Positions 25,142 through 39,464 of a stretch of DNA of 64,000 nt are shown here, in pieces. Position 1 is the stretch's first letter. Each line of letters opens with the position of its first letter. Source of the stretch: Chamaecyparis obtusa (lineage: Eukaryota > Streptophyta > Pinopsida > Cupressales > Cupressaceae); NCBI GenBank assembly GCA_027943335.1, contig BSBK01008423.1, forward strand, positions 186,001 through 250,000, given 5' to 3'. The notes beneath the pieces are model-generated. The model made no database searches. It was given only the letters and a program-made list of their open reading frames with translations, and was not told where the DNA came from. The translations under genes were made by a program, and so were the position numbers.

Positions 25142-26075
25142 TCTTTCCATGTGTACCCAGTTCTTGTCCCCCTCTTCGTGCTCCTTACCCAGCATGTGAT
25201 TTTCCTTCTTGACCTTTCCAACTGCCACCAGCATCTACTAGATGCTTCTCGAGACCCCTTCTTTCTATCTTTGTGCTACTTTTTAGGTTACTTAGCTATC
25301 GTCAGCTTGTCCTTTGTGTGTAATTATGTATCTCAAATTTACCCCTTTGTGATCCCCGGTCTTGCTGTAGCTTTTTGGTGGGCCTTCCTGCCTCTCCGAA
25401 GTTCTTTCTTTCTTCCCAACATGGTAACCAGGCTAACCACTTTCATCTTAGGTGGTTACAGAGCCATGGCGTTCAGAGGCTCTGTTACCTCGGAAAGGTG
25501 GAATCAGATCTTACTTCCACTATCAAATTCAGCAAGGAGGGCACTGGAAATTGCATTAGGAGAGCAGGTATTTGATGATGAATTCACCTTCATGACCAAT
25601 AGTGATGTTATAGGTTTGTTTATTGTTATTTCATACCTGGCTGGTAAAGATAAATAAGTAATCATACAGGTTGCTAAATTGATCTTTAATAAGGATTTCC
25701 TGTTTGGTTTGGATAAGATGGTTCACTCCATTGACAACTCACTTGCCACTCCCTTCCCGGTAATCACTATGAGGACTAAAATACCAGAGCTAGCTCTGAT
25801 CCCATCCAAAAATAGGACTCCGATGCTAATTTTCAAAGATGAGGTAACATTTGATTTGCATTGGCCGAACATGTCAAAAAATCTAGAATTCCTATATAAG
25901 GAGATCCTCCAGACCAAGCAAGATTCTGTGGATATCCTGGATTACTAGAGGGCTGAAGGTTTTGAGGTCCCCTCCTTCTTGAATGAACTTGATCCATCCA
26001 AGTTACACATCATTGCTTCCTATTCAATCTAGACTATCCTGACCTGGAAGGTGAATATTTTAGGCATGGAGGATA

Positions 26076-26080
<5 letters not shown>
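25142..26080 (+). pseudogene. Third ORF-like region downstream of RNase H inside the LINE
   Basis: A frame without known motifs is open from about 25142, interrupted at 25655 (TAA), and readable again to about 26035 with TAG at 25946 and about 26030. Both later stops sit in CTAG, like the decayed tryptophan codons of ORF2. An ATG in a good plant start context (GCCATGGCG) is at 25466, with another in frame at 25421. The upstream part is hydrophobic (about residues 5-25 and 35-75). The later part has ordinary soluble composition (for example RRALEIALGEQVFDDEF). I do not recognise the family. It may be a captured host gene fragment, since splice-like GT and AG signals are nearby, or a genuine extra LINE ORF. 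Confidence 0.4.
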
Positions 26081-28468
<2,388 letters not shown>

Positions 28469-28471
<3 letters not shown>

Positions 28472-29568
28472 AATTGTATTTTTTCATGGTATCTTCTCTT
28501 ATCTGAACTTTTATGTAAACTGATAATTTTAAAAGAAAGTTGCTCGCATTGCTTCTCCTTATCACTAGACAAATATTTAGTTATAGTACTAAGGGAATCG
28601 TTTGATTCCCTTTCTACTATATCAAATATTATATGATTAACATCCCTTAAACCAAATGATAAGGGGACCTTAGTCATAATTGCTAAGACACTTTAATTGA
28701 GAATCGATGGTCTCTTTCTGCTGCTGCCTTTTTTCATATGGGTCCTTGTATTTTTCTTTATTAGAAATGGATGATAGAATTAAAATGCGGGTCATTATCA
28801 GTAGCCATGATGTAGATGTAGATTGATTTCTAAACTAGAGGTTGTTTTTGTTTCTCTAACATTAGGTCATTATCAAATGAGAAATTTCTTAATGATATAA
28901 TGATTTATCTATCTATTTATTTATTTTATTTTTATGCATTAAAATATAGTTAATCTCTCTATTATTGAATAAATTACATAAATAATTGTACTTCTTCATA
29001 TACCATTGTGAATCTCATTCCTATGTAGCTAATTTGGGATGATTATTTATGCCTTTATACTTTAACCATGATATTCTATTGGCGGTTCATTCAGAGTAAG
29101 GTAACACTACCTAAGGTAAGTTTTATTTTTAAAAATGATACTTTGATATTTAACCATTGGATGTGGAGGAAATTGTCTTGTATTTCAGGGGGAAAAACCC
29201 AATTTGGCACCAAGTACAAGTTTTCTCTGAAGGTATAGGATTGAAGGATGATATTTCAAAGGTTTAATCAAAGTGTACACACCCGCAGTCGTTGAGACTT
29301 AAATGTATCATGTAAATTGGAAACTTTTTTAAGGTAGTGGGTATGCCCACGGACCTATGTATGTAACAAATCTCGACAAAGCTCGAGTCATGGGGATGCC
29401 CACGTATATTTTTGTATTAGTAACAGGACTTTGTCCTAGGCATGGCTGGAGGTTTTCTCAACCCTGCTCTTTCCTACCAGCGCCCGCAGTGAGTGGGTTT
29501 ATTTTGTAAAAATAATTTTAATATTAATAAAATTTTGGCTTCGGCCTTTTATCGATCAAAAATAAAAA
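28469..29568 (+). mobile_element. 3' untranslated end of the long LINE
   Basis: No coding sequence supported. Near the end are two similar segments containing GTGGGTATGCCCACGGACC and GGGGATGCCCACG (about 29337-29400), a perfect GGC-TTCG-GCC mini-hairpin at 29537-29546, and an A-rich tail (AATAAAAA repeats) abutting the TSD. A structured 3' end followed by a short repeat tail fits a LINE RNA recognised by its own reverse transcriptase. Confidence 0.6.
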
Positions 29569-29588
29569 ATAAAAAATTATAATTAATT

Positions 29589-30560
<972 letters not shown>

Positions 30561-30564
30561 TTTT

Positions 30565-31045
30565 TATATTAAAGATCGAGAGTTCAGAAAAAAAGATTAC
30601 ATCCAAAGAGGGGAGGCTAGGCCTCAACCCACCATCAAAGAGTATCAGCTAGTAAAAAACCACCAAACAAGCATTTAATACATAATTACAAAATGTAACA
30701 GCATGAGGGGTCATCCAAAAAAGAAGAGAATGCTCTAGTGAAGGACATCATCAAGATTTTCAATCCAAGTGGTCCAGCCAAGAGAACCTTCTATCCAAAC
30801 CACTTTCTTCCGCTCCAAAATCTGAGAGAACATATCCAGCTTATCAAATCTGGGACCATTATTGTCCCTAATGACCTGTATGAGCTTCCCAAGTGCAGCA
30901 TCAAAGGTTGTCTGATTGTCCACAATGGTAGCCCACTCAAAGCCATCCTTCATCTCATAGATGAACATAGACGCATGTCCATCATGGAGAAACCTCAAAA
31001 ACTTCTTACGCTCTAGATTCAAGACACAACAGACCTGGGAAGCAA
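30565..31045 (-). mobile_element. Non-LTR element fragment (copy 2), in the duplicated XTH unit
   Basis: Same family and same position relative to host sequence as 13636-14260: both follow TTTTATTTTTCTAATAT, so the insertion predates the block duplication. The minus-strand frame 30735-31022 is longer than copy 1 and begins within ERKKFLRFLHDGHASMFIYEMKDG before the shared FDAAL...WTTW...DVLH end. The right-hand target duplication of copy 1 is absent here. The element is followed directly by XTH 3'-flank DNA. Confidence 0.55.
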
Positions 31046-31420
31046 TTTACAGGCAAGTACTCACCATGTGGCACTTGTTCTTTATGGTTTAAATTATAAT
31101 CATGTATAAATTCTAAGAATATCACTATTGTCATCCATTTTTATGTGTGAATACATCTAACATCATTTAATAAATTATAATATATAATTATCTATGAAAA
31201 AAATTAATAAAAAATTCTATTTACTCTATTGATTTTGTAGAATATTCATAAATATCTTAATACTAATTTAAAATTATGAATTGAAAGAGACTTTTCTGAA
31301 GATTTTGAAACCTTGTATATCAAGATAAAACATAAAGATGAAAATTACAATAATAATTAATTTTTATTGCCTAATTCCAATACCAACTTCCCCTTTCACC
31401 AAAGTTTGGAGAATAAATTA

Positions 31421-31954
31421 GTATGGATGGGATGGCTATGGATGGCATTCAGGCATGGAACCCTTGGGATATCGCTGAAAATCCTTACAATAATCATATG
31501 TCATATAATTCTTCCTCACATATTTCAGATCAACGATCTATTTTTTCTTCAAATATGAAGAAACCAAAGAGTGATCTAAGAGCACTTTAGAACATTACTT
31601 ATCCTTGTCACCACATCCAATCATTTGGAAGTTTGTGTAACTTGAAAGAAATGGCTCATACATATAATTGGCCAAGAAGATGCATCCCAAATGGTTGCAT
31701 ACTCTAACATTGGCTTCGATGGGTATATCACTCCAAGGCTTTTTATTTTAGGAAACCTCTTTATGGGGATACCATCCACAAAAAACCTACAACCAAAACA
31801 ATAGTAGATTATAAATTGCAGCATATTAGCTAGTAAAATCTATTGTTAGGCAAGCTATCATATTATCAAGGAAGGGAAAAAAATTACAGGATTTGAGAAG
31901 GCATCCAGAGAATGCTGTAGTTATGGAAATCTTGAGTTGGGTGGAACCAGAGAT
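31421..31954 (-). pseudogene. XTH-B: fragment of an XTH gene (exon 4 and end of exon 3)
   Basis: Matches XTH-A and XTH-C over exon 4 (about 31425-31790), intron 3, and the last 65 or so bases of exon 3 (31888-31954). It contains stops (a TAG where the others read AAGCAAATC, and an altered codon in the Cys-containing region) and small deletions. At 31954, after AACCAGAGAT, XTH sequence stops and sequence matching the region near 11715 begins, so exons 1, 2 and most of 3 were lost by rearrangement. Confidence 0.88.
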
Positions 31955-32164
31955 ATACAAGTGCCCTTAATTTACAAAATGAATATTTTTTATATAAATT
32001 TTTGTGGTGTGTAATTTTTTTAATTTTTCTTTATTATACTTAATATTTAAATAATTAAATAAATATTTTGAAACATTAATGGTTGTATAACTTAAATATC
32101 ATTGGAATTTATCAAACTATAATTATGAGAATAGATACACAAGAATATCCATTCTATTTAACAT
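31955..32164. repeat. Copy of the AT-rich duplicated unit next to XTH-B
   Basis: Matches about 11715-11937. The match ends where the Copia LTR begins at 32165. Confidence 0.65.
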
Positions 32165-34106
32165 TGTAAGGAAAACAACAGTGCGAAAATGCCTTCCTAA
32201 TGCTAATTTACAACGCAAGAGACCAAATTTACGTGGGAAACCCTTTCGGGAAAAAACCCACCACCAAAAATCCTAAGTGTCTTCTTTGTATTAGAGTGAC
32301 AAATGTTACATACAAACAATAATCTATTTTTTCACAAGTTCAAATTGTGTTACAATCAACCTGACTTTACACCACGTTGACACTCTACTATTTTAGCCTT
32401 CCATTCCTTACGAATCTTGTAGACATTTATACACTCTGCAATTTGTTATGGAATTCAGTTATTTCAACCGTCACTTTAAGAATGGTCAATCAAATCTGCC
32501 TCACATCATATCAGAACTGATACCCAATGTACCCTAAATGGCACCGTACCAGACCACCATACCAAAACTGGCACAACCGAAACCATCGCCATGCTAACAC
32601 CGTACTAGAACTCCCATTGTACATGTACCTAGATCGACACTTGTAATGGAAACTACCATTGTACCAAAATCATCGTACTCTTACCAATACTAGTCTCCAT
32701 GTACAACTTCATTGTACTCGTCGTACCACTTCACCATACTGGGCCACCTTGTACCATCTCTATCATACTAGCAATAGCTTCAACATACCATTTTGTCGTA
32801 CTACTTTGTCATCAACCTCAGATACTAGTTGCACCGCACAACTATTGACTACACCATAGGGCCTTACTTCCCCTACAGTGGACCTCGTACAATGGACCCC
32901 ATATGATGGACTCATTGTATGGTGAGGTCACCGTATAGTGACTTCATCGTACTTTGTCATATTCCAACAATCTCCCACTTGACAAAGTACTTTCGAATAT
33001 TTGCAAAGTTATTCAACAAGGCTAATAAGCATCAGGAGCTTTTAACACCACCAAGTATGTGCATATAGTCTCAAGCGTCAAAGCCATAGCTACCACATAT
33101 ACACTAAGAAACTCCCACTACACATCTAGTACTGTCAATTTGAAATGAATCCTTTCAACAACATCACATAGAAGTGCAACAACAAAATTGTAGCATCAAG
33201 AACATCAATAGTACATTAACCATGTACCATGTCCTTCTACATACACCTCTAAATGCCAACAATTTCAGTATGATATCTTTTGTAGAGCTCCACAAGAAAC
33301 CATAGAAACATCCAAATCTCATAATACATGGATCAAGGATGTAAGCTTCTCACAAGAAGATCAACCTCTGAAGTAGAAAACCATAGAGCCAAAGAGACCA
33401 AGAATGGGGAATGAGGATTCTCATCAAGATATCCAAGTCTCCAACCAAGACTCAACTAAGAACACTCTCCTCTTAAGTCCATAACAAGTGAATGCCTCTC
33501 TGACTTCCTGCTGAAACCATCAACCGTTCCAACAAACACATCTCTAATCACAAGAGAAAATAGCATCACCAACATCTCTAAGTATCCATGAGTGCTTGTA
33601 ATTGATAAATCCATGCCAACTCCAATTGCAACATAGCAATATCCTAAAGTATCTAGAAAGTGATCAATATACTCAATACAAAGAAACTAAACCAAGATCA
33701 ATGTCAAAATTCCAACCATGGCCTTGGGAACATAAACATGTGACAACATGATCTAAAACATCTCAATCAAAGAGATAACATGCTCCATATGAACATACCA
33801 TAACATGTCAAATACAAACATAATCCACACCTTTATCAAAGACCCTATTGAGCCCTCAAGATGTCAACATCTTCAGTCACATAAAGATAAACATCTCCAA
33901 ACAGTAATTCAACAAATGTGAAAAGATCCTTATTAGGATCTAAGACACCTTTCAACATTGACAATACTAATGAAGATCATTTGCTAACAATAGAACCTAC
34001 ATCACTACCAATAACTCCTATTGAATTGTGGTGTCGAGGCACACATGGAATCTACGTCGCTGCCAACAACTCCCATTGTATTATTAACATTGAAAAACAT
34101 AGAATG
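32165..34106 (-). mobile_element. Truncated Copia-type element: 3' LTR plus internal remnant
   Basis: Read on the minus strand, a polypurine tract AAGTGGGAGAT (32970-32980) is followed by TGTTGGAATATG, the start of an LTR that ends in CCTTACA at 32165, giving an LTR of 805 bp (32165-32969). The TGTTGG start and GTGGGAGAT tract are typical of plant Copia elements. The internal part, 32970-34106, shows no coding domain, and no 5' LTR was found. Duplicated host sequence resumes at about 34107, so the element is truncated exactly at a block junction. Confidence 0.68.
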
Positions 34107-35248
34107 TAAAACATCCATTATTTCATACAGAACTAAAAACCTATATTTTGATATATCACATTATGATTTATAAACTTAATTATTAAATCTAAATTATTTA
34201 TAATTATGATGAGCTTATTGCACTAATTAATCTAAATATCTTTTAAAGATTCCAATTTTTAAATAGTCTTATTTCCATGCCCTTCATTTCTTTAAAAGAA
34301 ACTCATTTATACACAATTTTCTTTTTATAGAGAATATTTTACACACCTTCATCACAAAAATCCCCAATATTATACTATTTTATGTGCTTGTCATATTTTT
34401 TTATAAAATTTGTTTTTGCTTTCTTTAGAAATGAGTTCCCCCTTAATGTTATATTTTTCTAATATAAACTTATGTTCTACAAGTGCATAATACAAAGTTC
34501 ATGTCAAAAAATATAAAAGTAATTGTGATAAAGCAATCATGATTTCATCTTCTATGTAAAGTTTTCTAATTATAAACAAATTTTATTTTATGATTTATTT
34601 AGTATATTATATTTTATAAAATTTAAAATATATTATTTATTTAATTTTAATTGGCTGTTATTTGTGTTATAATATATATTCACTATTTTCAGGAGATACG
34701 GTCATTTATATGATTGATCATTCTTTTCTTTCAATTAAATATTTTATTTTATGATATTCAGAAACATAAATATATAATGATAATAATCAAGAAGATAATT
34801 CTAAAGATTGTAATGATGATTGAGACTCTTGGATATATGAGACAAATCAAATGATCAATCTATAATCTTCCTACCCTTACTCTTATTATTTTATGAATGG
34901 TGTTTGTTATTATACTTTATGTTTCAAATCATAGTCATGTATGAATTCTAAGAGTATCACTATTGCCATCCATTTTTCTGTGTGAATATATCTAACATCA
35001 TTTTATAAATGAAAATATATAATTATTTATGATTTTTTTTAAAAAAAAATTCCATTTGTTTTATTGATTTTGTAGAATGTTCATAAATATCTTAATACTA
35101 ATTTCAAATTATGAATTAAAAGAGACTTTTCTCAATGAAACCTTATATATCAAGATAAAACATAAAGATGAAAATTACAATAATAATTCATTTTTATTGC
35201 CTAATTCCAATAGCAACTTCGGAGAATAAATTAGTATGGATGGGATGG
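34107..35248. repeat. Third copy of the AT-rich unit and 3' flank of XTH-C
   Basis: 34107-34900 matches 12225-13000 and 16440-17190. From about 34905 it matches the XTH-A 3' flank. No separate gene seen. Confidence 0.65.
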
Positions 35249-36574
35249 CTATGTAGGGCATTCAGGCATGAATCCCTTGGGATATCGCTGAAAATCCTGA
35301 CAATAATCATAAGTCATATAATTCTTCCTCACATATTCCAGATCAATGATTTGCTTTTTCTTCAAATGTGAAGAAACCAAAGAGCGACCTAAGAACACTT
35401 TGGAACAGTACTTATCCTTCTCATCGCATCCAATCATTTGGAAGTTGGTGTAACTCGAAAGAAATGGCTCATACGTATAATTGGCCTGATATTTCCCTCC
35501 ATCCGTGGCCCATGAAGATGCATCCCAAATGGTTGCATACACTGACATTGGTTTCGATGGGTATATCACTCCAAGGCTTTTTACTTTAGGAAACTTCCTT
35601 ATGGGGATACCGTCCACGAAAAATCTACATCCAAAACAAGAGTAGATTATAAATTGCAGCATATTAGCTAGTAAAATCTACTGTCAGGCGTGCTGTGAAA
35701 TCTATTCTCAGGGAAGGGAAAACAATTACTGGATTTGAGAAGGCGTCCAGAGAATGCTGTAGTTGTGGAAATCCTGAGTTGGGTCGAACCAGAGGTGAAA
35801 TTGTTGCTCTCTGCCGATCAGAGTTCCGTCCCCTGTACCATTGCCATAAACATTGGTCTGCAATGTGTACGGCTCTCCTGGTATTGTTCCCAAGAACTCT
35901 ATGTCTATTTCATCGTGCCATCCATCATAAACTTGGTTGTTCGAAAGCTGATCATTACAAATCACCCATTAAAATCTTGCATCACATTCACACTGATTAA
36001 AACAAGAAGAATTGTATTATAAGCCCTAATTAGGAATAATGGGTCCCAGAAACTTATCTATAAGGACCTTAAAGAGTCCAGTTTAACCCTAATTGCATGG
36101 TATAGGTTTGAGAATACATACATAGAATGAAGTGATGAGCCCTGCAGTATATCCTGCCTGGAGCTTAACAGCAGCACTGAAGAATCCATACATGTAAGCC
36201 TCTTTCGACTTGAACGCACTTCCTGCATTCCCCATCATTCAATTCAATTCACATAAAATCTTCTTAAACAAAACAAAAAAGAATTGCATTAGAAATGGTG
36301 TCTTACCAGATGAGCTGTCTAATAAGAGTGTAACAGAGTAACCATCTTCTGAAACATTTTGGTGTTGGCCTCCCCAGAGATTGGCATACCCTTCAGAAAA
36401 CTTGTAAACTCTCAAATAACTGAGCAGGGGCAGTGTTGGCTCTTGAAGCATGCTATCATTCTCACCACCACCTAAAACTGGTGTACAGTGATCTGCCATT
36501 TTTAGCAATAAAAGTAGCAGCAAAAGCACATTCATGTTAAGGCAGAGGAAGGGTGGAATGAGACGGAATGCCAT
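35249..36574 (-). CDS. XTH-C: xyloglucan endotransglucosylase/hydrolase, intact
   Basis: Four exons on the minus strand: 36307-36574, 36122-36222, 35730-35947 and 35249-35624, joined by GT...AG introns of 84, 174 and 105 bp. They add up to 963 nt, 320 residues plus stop. The product is a secreted GH16 enzyme that cuts xyloglucan in the cell wall and either rejoins it to another chain or hydrolyses it. Features seen: hydrophobic leader with an eight-Leu run (residues 17-24); [16 protein letters not shown]; catalytic [10 protein letters not shown]; an N-glycosylation sequon NGT about 16 residues further on rather than right after the catalytic motif; [22 protein letters not shown]; and a C-terminal Cys-containing tail ending PECPT. 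Overall it looks closest to the group III XTHs (AtXTH31/32 type), in which hydrolysis is prominent. Odd point: the codon across the exon 3/4 junction reads Gln where XTH-A has Leu. Confidence 0.93.
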
Positions 36575-36637
36575 GTGGAAGCTCTGCTTAGAGTGTGCTT
36601 GGCTTGCTGATATGATTTCATGCCCATTGGTGTTATG

Positions 36638-36647
36638 TATTTAAATA
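36638..36647 (-). promoter_or_regulatory. TATA-like box of XTH-C
   Basis: TATTTAAATA about 64 bases upstream of the ATG, identical in sequence and spacing to XTH-A. About 370 bp of upstream DNA (36575-36945) is shared between the two copies. Beyond that, XTH-A has lost its original upstream sequence. Confidence 0.6.
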
Positions 36648-38134
36648 CCCGCTAGAAGAGAATGGCCTGCAAGCTAGTCAATCAGATTGTTTATTCAATT
36701 CAAAATCTGCATTGATTATGTGTGTAAGGCAAGCTAGCAAGTGGAATGAAAATTCATACAAAATTGCTCGCAGTTTCTGCTTGAAATTAAGCCGTGCTTG
36801 TATTGGAAGTCAAGTGAGTATTAAGGGAAATAATAGCAGTTCAGAGGGGAAAACCAAATATTTTGCTCCTCACAGTTGACACCCAAGCCAAATATTTTAA
36901 GGAGAAGAATTGCTCAAATGGTTTCTTCTCTAACAATTCTGATAACGTACGTAGGTAATGCATGAGTTTGTTATAAATGTGAGTTCATCTGACAGTTCAG
37001 GTGCGGCCCGGGCCCACATTTCCTAATAAAACTCCGTTGCTGTGGCGTTTCCATTGACTTCCACTGTTCAAATTATATTGAGCATTATTTCATACCATGC
37101 CATTCAATCCTCTTCACTGGTCACATTGAACGTTCCGCAGAGCAGCGCTGGACATGTGAGATAAATTAGGATTAGCTTAAAATGTTTGCCTAGCGGGAAG
37201 ACCTTTATTTTTAGCAAGTATAAAAATTATTGACTTAGATCTTGAGCCTGTATTTTTATTATTATTTGAATATAAAAATATCAATAAATACTTTAAAAAG
37301 TATCAATCATAATTTACCCTGACATATGTCATTAATACATCAAAATGTGTACAACTATTTTTCATTTTAAAAAAATACAAATAATAGTAATCAAATTTAA
37401 CTGCACTTAGAAGTTAAGTCAATCTAATTTAGTACTTGTCCTCACATTTAATAGTACAACTTTGTAGTTTAAAATACACACAAGTGTATAAATTCTCATC
37501 TCCCATCTAAATACACTTTGCAATGTTATTTCATTTTAATAACTCTTAAAATCGTTGGGATCCAACTGGTCGAAATTCAATGCAAAAGTTTTTATGGACA
37601 AAAAACAACAATTACATCCGACTTTTGTTGTTTTAATAACGGCTCATTAAGCTGAATTCTTATTCAGGTCTCAAGTCATTTTGCAGTTCAATCACATGTT
37701 TCAGATCTTGTTTTCAGTAACTTTCAAGACCCTGCTAAATGACAGAAGGGCAATATATAAAGTAGCTCATACGCACTGCATGAGAGCGTAATTTTGATTG
37801 CTCATAAGTTAAAGTCAAACTTCAATAACTAATTTCTATGTTGGTTACCTACTAATTTCCTGTCATACTAGCCAAATTATTGAAAAAAAGAATGGAAAAA
37901 AGAAATTAGTTTTTAACATATTAAAAATATAAAAATAGATGAATGATGAAATATATTAGCACTACAAACTATTTTTATTTATAATAATACATCCACAATA
38001 AATTTTGGAGAGAAAAAAGTAGAAAATGTAAAAATAAGAGAAGATTCCAAATTATTTTTTATGTTAGTTTTGAAATTACAAAACAGGCTTAAGCAACTAC
38101 ATAAGGACATGGGGTTATATATAGACTTTTTAAA

Positions 38135-38400
38135 ATTATATATATTTTTGTATTAACTATAGATAGATCAGTTTGAGAGGCAAGGCCTCACTGAGAGAGT
38201 ATCAGATCACGATCGATAACAAGATATGACAGGAAAAAATAACTAATGCAGAATGTCTTCAAAAGTGTCAGCCCAAGTGGTCCAACCTAATGGGCCTTCC
38301 ATCCAAACAATACTTTTCTTTTCTTGTATCGGCCAGAAATTGTCCATGTTCTTTCTCCATTTGTATCCATCTTTCATTTCGATTTGATTTAACTATATAA
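38135..38400 (-). mobile_element. Non-LTR element fragment (copy 3)
   Basis: The minus-strand remnant keeps EMKDGYKW near 38380, VWMEGPLGWTTW, and a C-terminus close to DVLH near 38255, followed by a tail containing GAGGCCTTGCCTCTCAAAC. It is more diverged from copies 1 and 2 than they are from each other, and it lacks a clear target duplication. Confidence 0.5.
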
Positions 38401-38814
38401 TTTTATAGGTTATATCACTAATATGTCAAATAGTTAAATAAGTAAAATATAAATTAATAAATATTAAAACTTAAAAATTAAAATAAATAATTAAACTAAA
38501 ATAAATTATTATATATAAAATATAAAATAAATAAATGTAAAAAGGTAAAAAAATTATATTAATTTAATTTATGTTGGTTATAATTGCTTGGTTTAATATT
38601 TTTTTGGCAAATTTTTATTAACTTTTAATAAAATAATAGACTTAAATCATAGTCTCTTTTATGTTGCAAACAATTTTCACATGTCAACTTCACATCTAAT
38701 TCTTATCAATTCGTCATTAAAATATTGTAAAGATATTACCTTCTATAATGTTGAAAAGAATATGATTATGCATAAGTTATATGAACAAAGTAAGAATAAC
38801 AAAAAATTATGTAT

Positions 38815-38970
38815 GTATATATCTACACACACATATTCTTGTATATATACATATATATGCATATACATGCATACATGTATATTTATATATACACATATAC
38901 AAATACATGCATACATACATATATATGTATGCATGTTTGTATTTACATTTACACATATATATATATATAC
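38815..38970. repeat. Degenerate TA/CA/TG-type microsatellite
   Basis: Mixed ACAC, ATAT, GCATAC and TACA repeats over about 155 bp. The ORFs rich in Tyr, Ile, His and Cys on both strands are by-products. Confidence 0.8.
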
Positions 38971-39464
38971 TTCAAAATTGTAATATTAAGATTTTCAAGT
39001 TAAGACTACTGCCAATATTACTTCATAATATTAAATTGTTGAATAGAAATTAAGATGTGAGAATTTTATGTTTTCTTAACTAATTAAATTGTCAAATAGA
39101 AATTTCTTTAATTGAATTAGGCTGAATTAATTCTTATATTTATAATAGTTTAATGTGAAAACAATTTTTAATTTTAATATAAAATAAAAATATTTTAAAT
39201 TACTAATATTTATATAAATCACCATTTTTAATTATATTTATAATAAATTAATTAATATAATTTTATAATTTTAATAAATATTTATTTTATAATAGAATAT
39301 AAAATTGTATATATAATTAAAAAAAATTAAATATATATATAGTTTGATATTAAAATTGTAAAATTAATATTAAAATAAGGCTCATGGCATGGTAATATAA
39401 TTTGCACGGTGGAGTGAACGGAGTTTTATTAAGAGATGTGGGCCCGGGCACCTCTACTGTCAGG

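Larger units (their letters stand above)
36990..39464. repeat. Inverted repeat flanking a 2.3-kb segment upstream of XTH-C
   Basis: The left arm (about 36990-37104) and the right arm (about 39380-39464) are reverse complements with small indels. Both begin TGACAG from the outside and share CGGGCCCACAT and TAATAAAACTCCGTT, later CAAATTATATT and ACCATGCCAT. Inside are AT-rich DNA, an unknown retroelement fragment (38135-38400) and a cryptic microsatellite (about 38815-38970). It could be a degenerate terminal-inverted-repeat transposon or two opposed copies of a promoter region. I found no matching target duplication. Confidence 0.6.

Noticed and set aside
38681..39053. ORFs rich in Tyr, Ile, His and Cys on both strands
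   Set aside because: They derive from a degenerate TA/CA microsatellite.
36990..39464. A definite Mutator-type transposon
   Set aside because: The inverted arms are real, but the flanking 8-11 bases do not match and no transposase is present, so only an inverted repeat is called.
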